DNA of 64,000 bases from Microbacterium radiodurans (lineage in GTDB: Bacteria > Actinomycetota > Actinomycetes > Actinomycetales > Microbacteriaceae), in contig NZ_VYRZ01000002.1 of assembly GCF_008710705.1 (NCBI RefSeq), positions 620,001-684,000 on the forward strand. Reading direction: 5' to 3'. Below are positions 63,797 to 64,000 of the stretch, piece after piece; positions within the stretch are counted from its first letter, which is position 1, and each line of letters opens with the position of its first letter. The translations under genes were made by a program, and so were the position numbers. The notes beneath the pieces were generated by a model, which worked only from the letters and a program-made list of their open reading frames with translations, had not been told where the DNA came from and searched no databases.

Positions 63797-64000
63797 GTGC
63801 GTCGCACTCGCACCGCCCTCGTCGCGCTCGCCGCGGCATCCCTTCTCCTCGCCGGCTGCGCCACGTCGAGCGCACCCGCCGACGCCCCCGCAGCAGACGG
63901 CGGTGCGTCCGGCGACGCCTTCCCCGTCACGATCGATCACGCGTTCGGCGAGACGACGATCGACAGCAAGCCCACCCGTGTCGCCACGGTCTCGTGGGGC
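63797..64000 (+). CDS. Iron-siderophore ABC transporter binding lipoprotein (partial)
   Basis: The first 68 residues of a gene running past the right edge. A lipoprotein signal (MRRTRTALVALAAASLLLAG) has the lipobox LAGC, with Cys21 for lipid attachment. Then a disordered Ala/Pro/Gly stretch and FPVTIDHAFGETTI, DSKPTRVATVSWG, the usual opening of class III siderophore-binding proteins. GTG 63797 follows GGAGG. The upstream DtxR-like box supports an iron-uptake role. Confidence 0.85.
   Translation, partial: MRRTRTALVALAAASLLLAGCATSSAPADAPAADGGASGDAFPVTIDHAFGETTIDSKPTRVATVSWG

Overview
The window is a stretch of ordinary chromosome from a high-GC Gram-positive actinobacterium, most likely a member of the Microbacteriaceae (Microbacterium-like). 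This rests on strong G/C third-position codon bias, the actinobacterial order sucB - DUF4191 - RDD - glnA - glnE - glnA2, a PucR-type (FasR-like) regulator in front of fabD-fabH-acpP-fabF, homodimeric pyruvate dehydrogenase E1, polyphosphate glucokinase, type B ribosomal protein L31, and the actinobacterial families DUF3099, DUF3145, DUF4190 and DUF4191. The genus is inference. I see no phage, insertion sequence, CRISPR array, plasmid origin or genomic island, and no gene-free stretch longer than 300 bases.

Layout. 1-2.8 kb: the principal sigma factor gene (minus strand), running into an F420-ligase-like gene and an ATP-grasp ligase cut by the window edge. 3-8.7 kb: a PAC2 chaperone-like gene, then leucyl aminopeptidase, lipoamide dehydrogenase and the 2-oxo acid dehydrogenase E2. 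8.7-10.1 kb: an unrecognised membrane protein where lipB-lipA stand in relatives. 10.2-20.7 kb: DUF4191, RDD and the nitrogen block (glnA with a GlnR-type operator, glnE, glnA2), interrupted by two hydrolases and a DUF808 membrane protein. 20.8-27.2 kb: ppgK, RNase P RNA, an LPXTG surface protein with a DUF4012 partner, a stand-alone family A DNA polymerase, and a zinc-ribbon coiled-coil protein starting one base after tRNA-Val. 27.3-34.9 kb: aceE and the fatty acid synthase II operon. 35-41.3 kb: DUF3145, a CitA/CitB-type two-component system and the divergent tctCBA tricarboxylate transporter. 41.4-49.6 kb: two tRNAs, a DMT transporter, peptide deformylase, glutaminase, an orphan ABC ATPase and the overlapping dusB-dgt-dnaG operon. 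49.6-64 kb: glutathione peroxidase, a DsbA-family protein, uppS, recO, a TRIC-type channel, rpmE2, an ABC ATPase, glgA/glgC, serB, a hydrolase, fabG, a DUF4190 protein, a DUF3099-SURF1 cluster, an ABC-F protein, bioY and the start of an iron-siderophore binding lipoprotein behind a DtxR-like box.

Co-operating genes. AceE, SucB and Lpd supply the three activities of the pyruvate and 2-oxoglutarate dehydrogenase complexes; the first feeds acetyl-CoA to FabD/FabH/AcpP/FabF. GlnA, GlnE and GlnA2 form an ammonia assimilation unit under predicted GlnR control. The CitA/CitB pair probably controls tctCBA.

The most striking non-coding pattern is gene starts lying 6-7 bases after a TANNNT-like -10 box, which predicts a large set of leaderless mRNAs. 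Other points of interest are the ligase pair coupled to sigA, the GlnR operator, the tRNA-Val/ORF junction, terminator stems built from the last codons of converging genes, the back-to-back glgA/glgC and recO/TRIC promoters, and the iron box. I found no clearly new multi-gene defence or mobile system.
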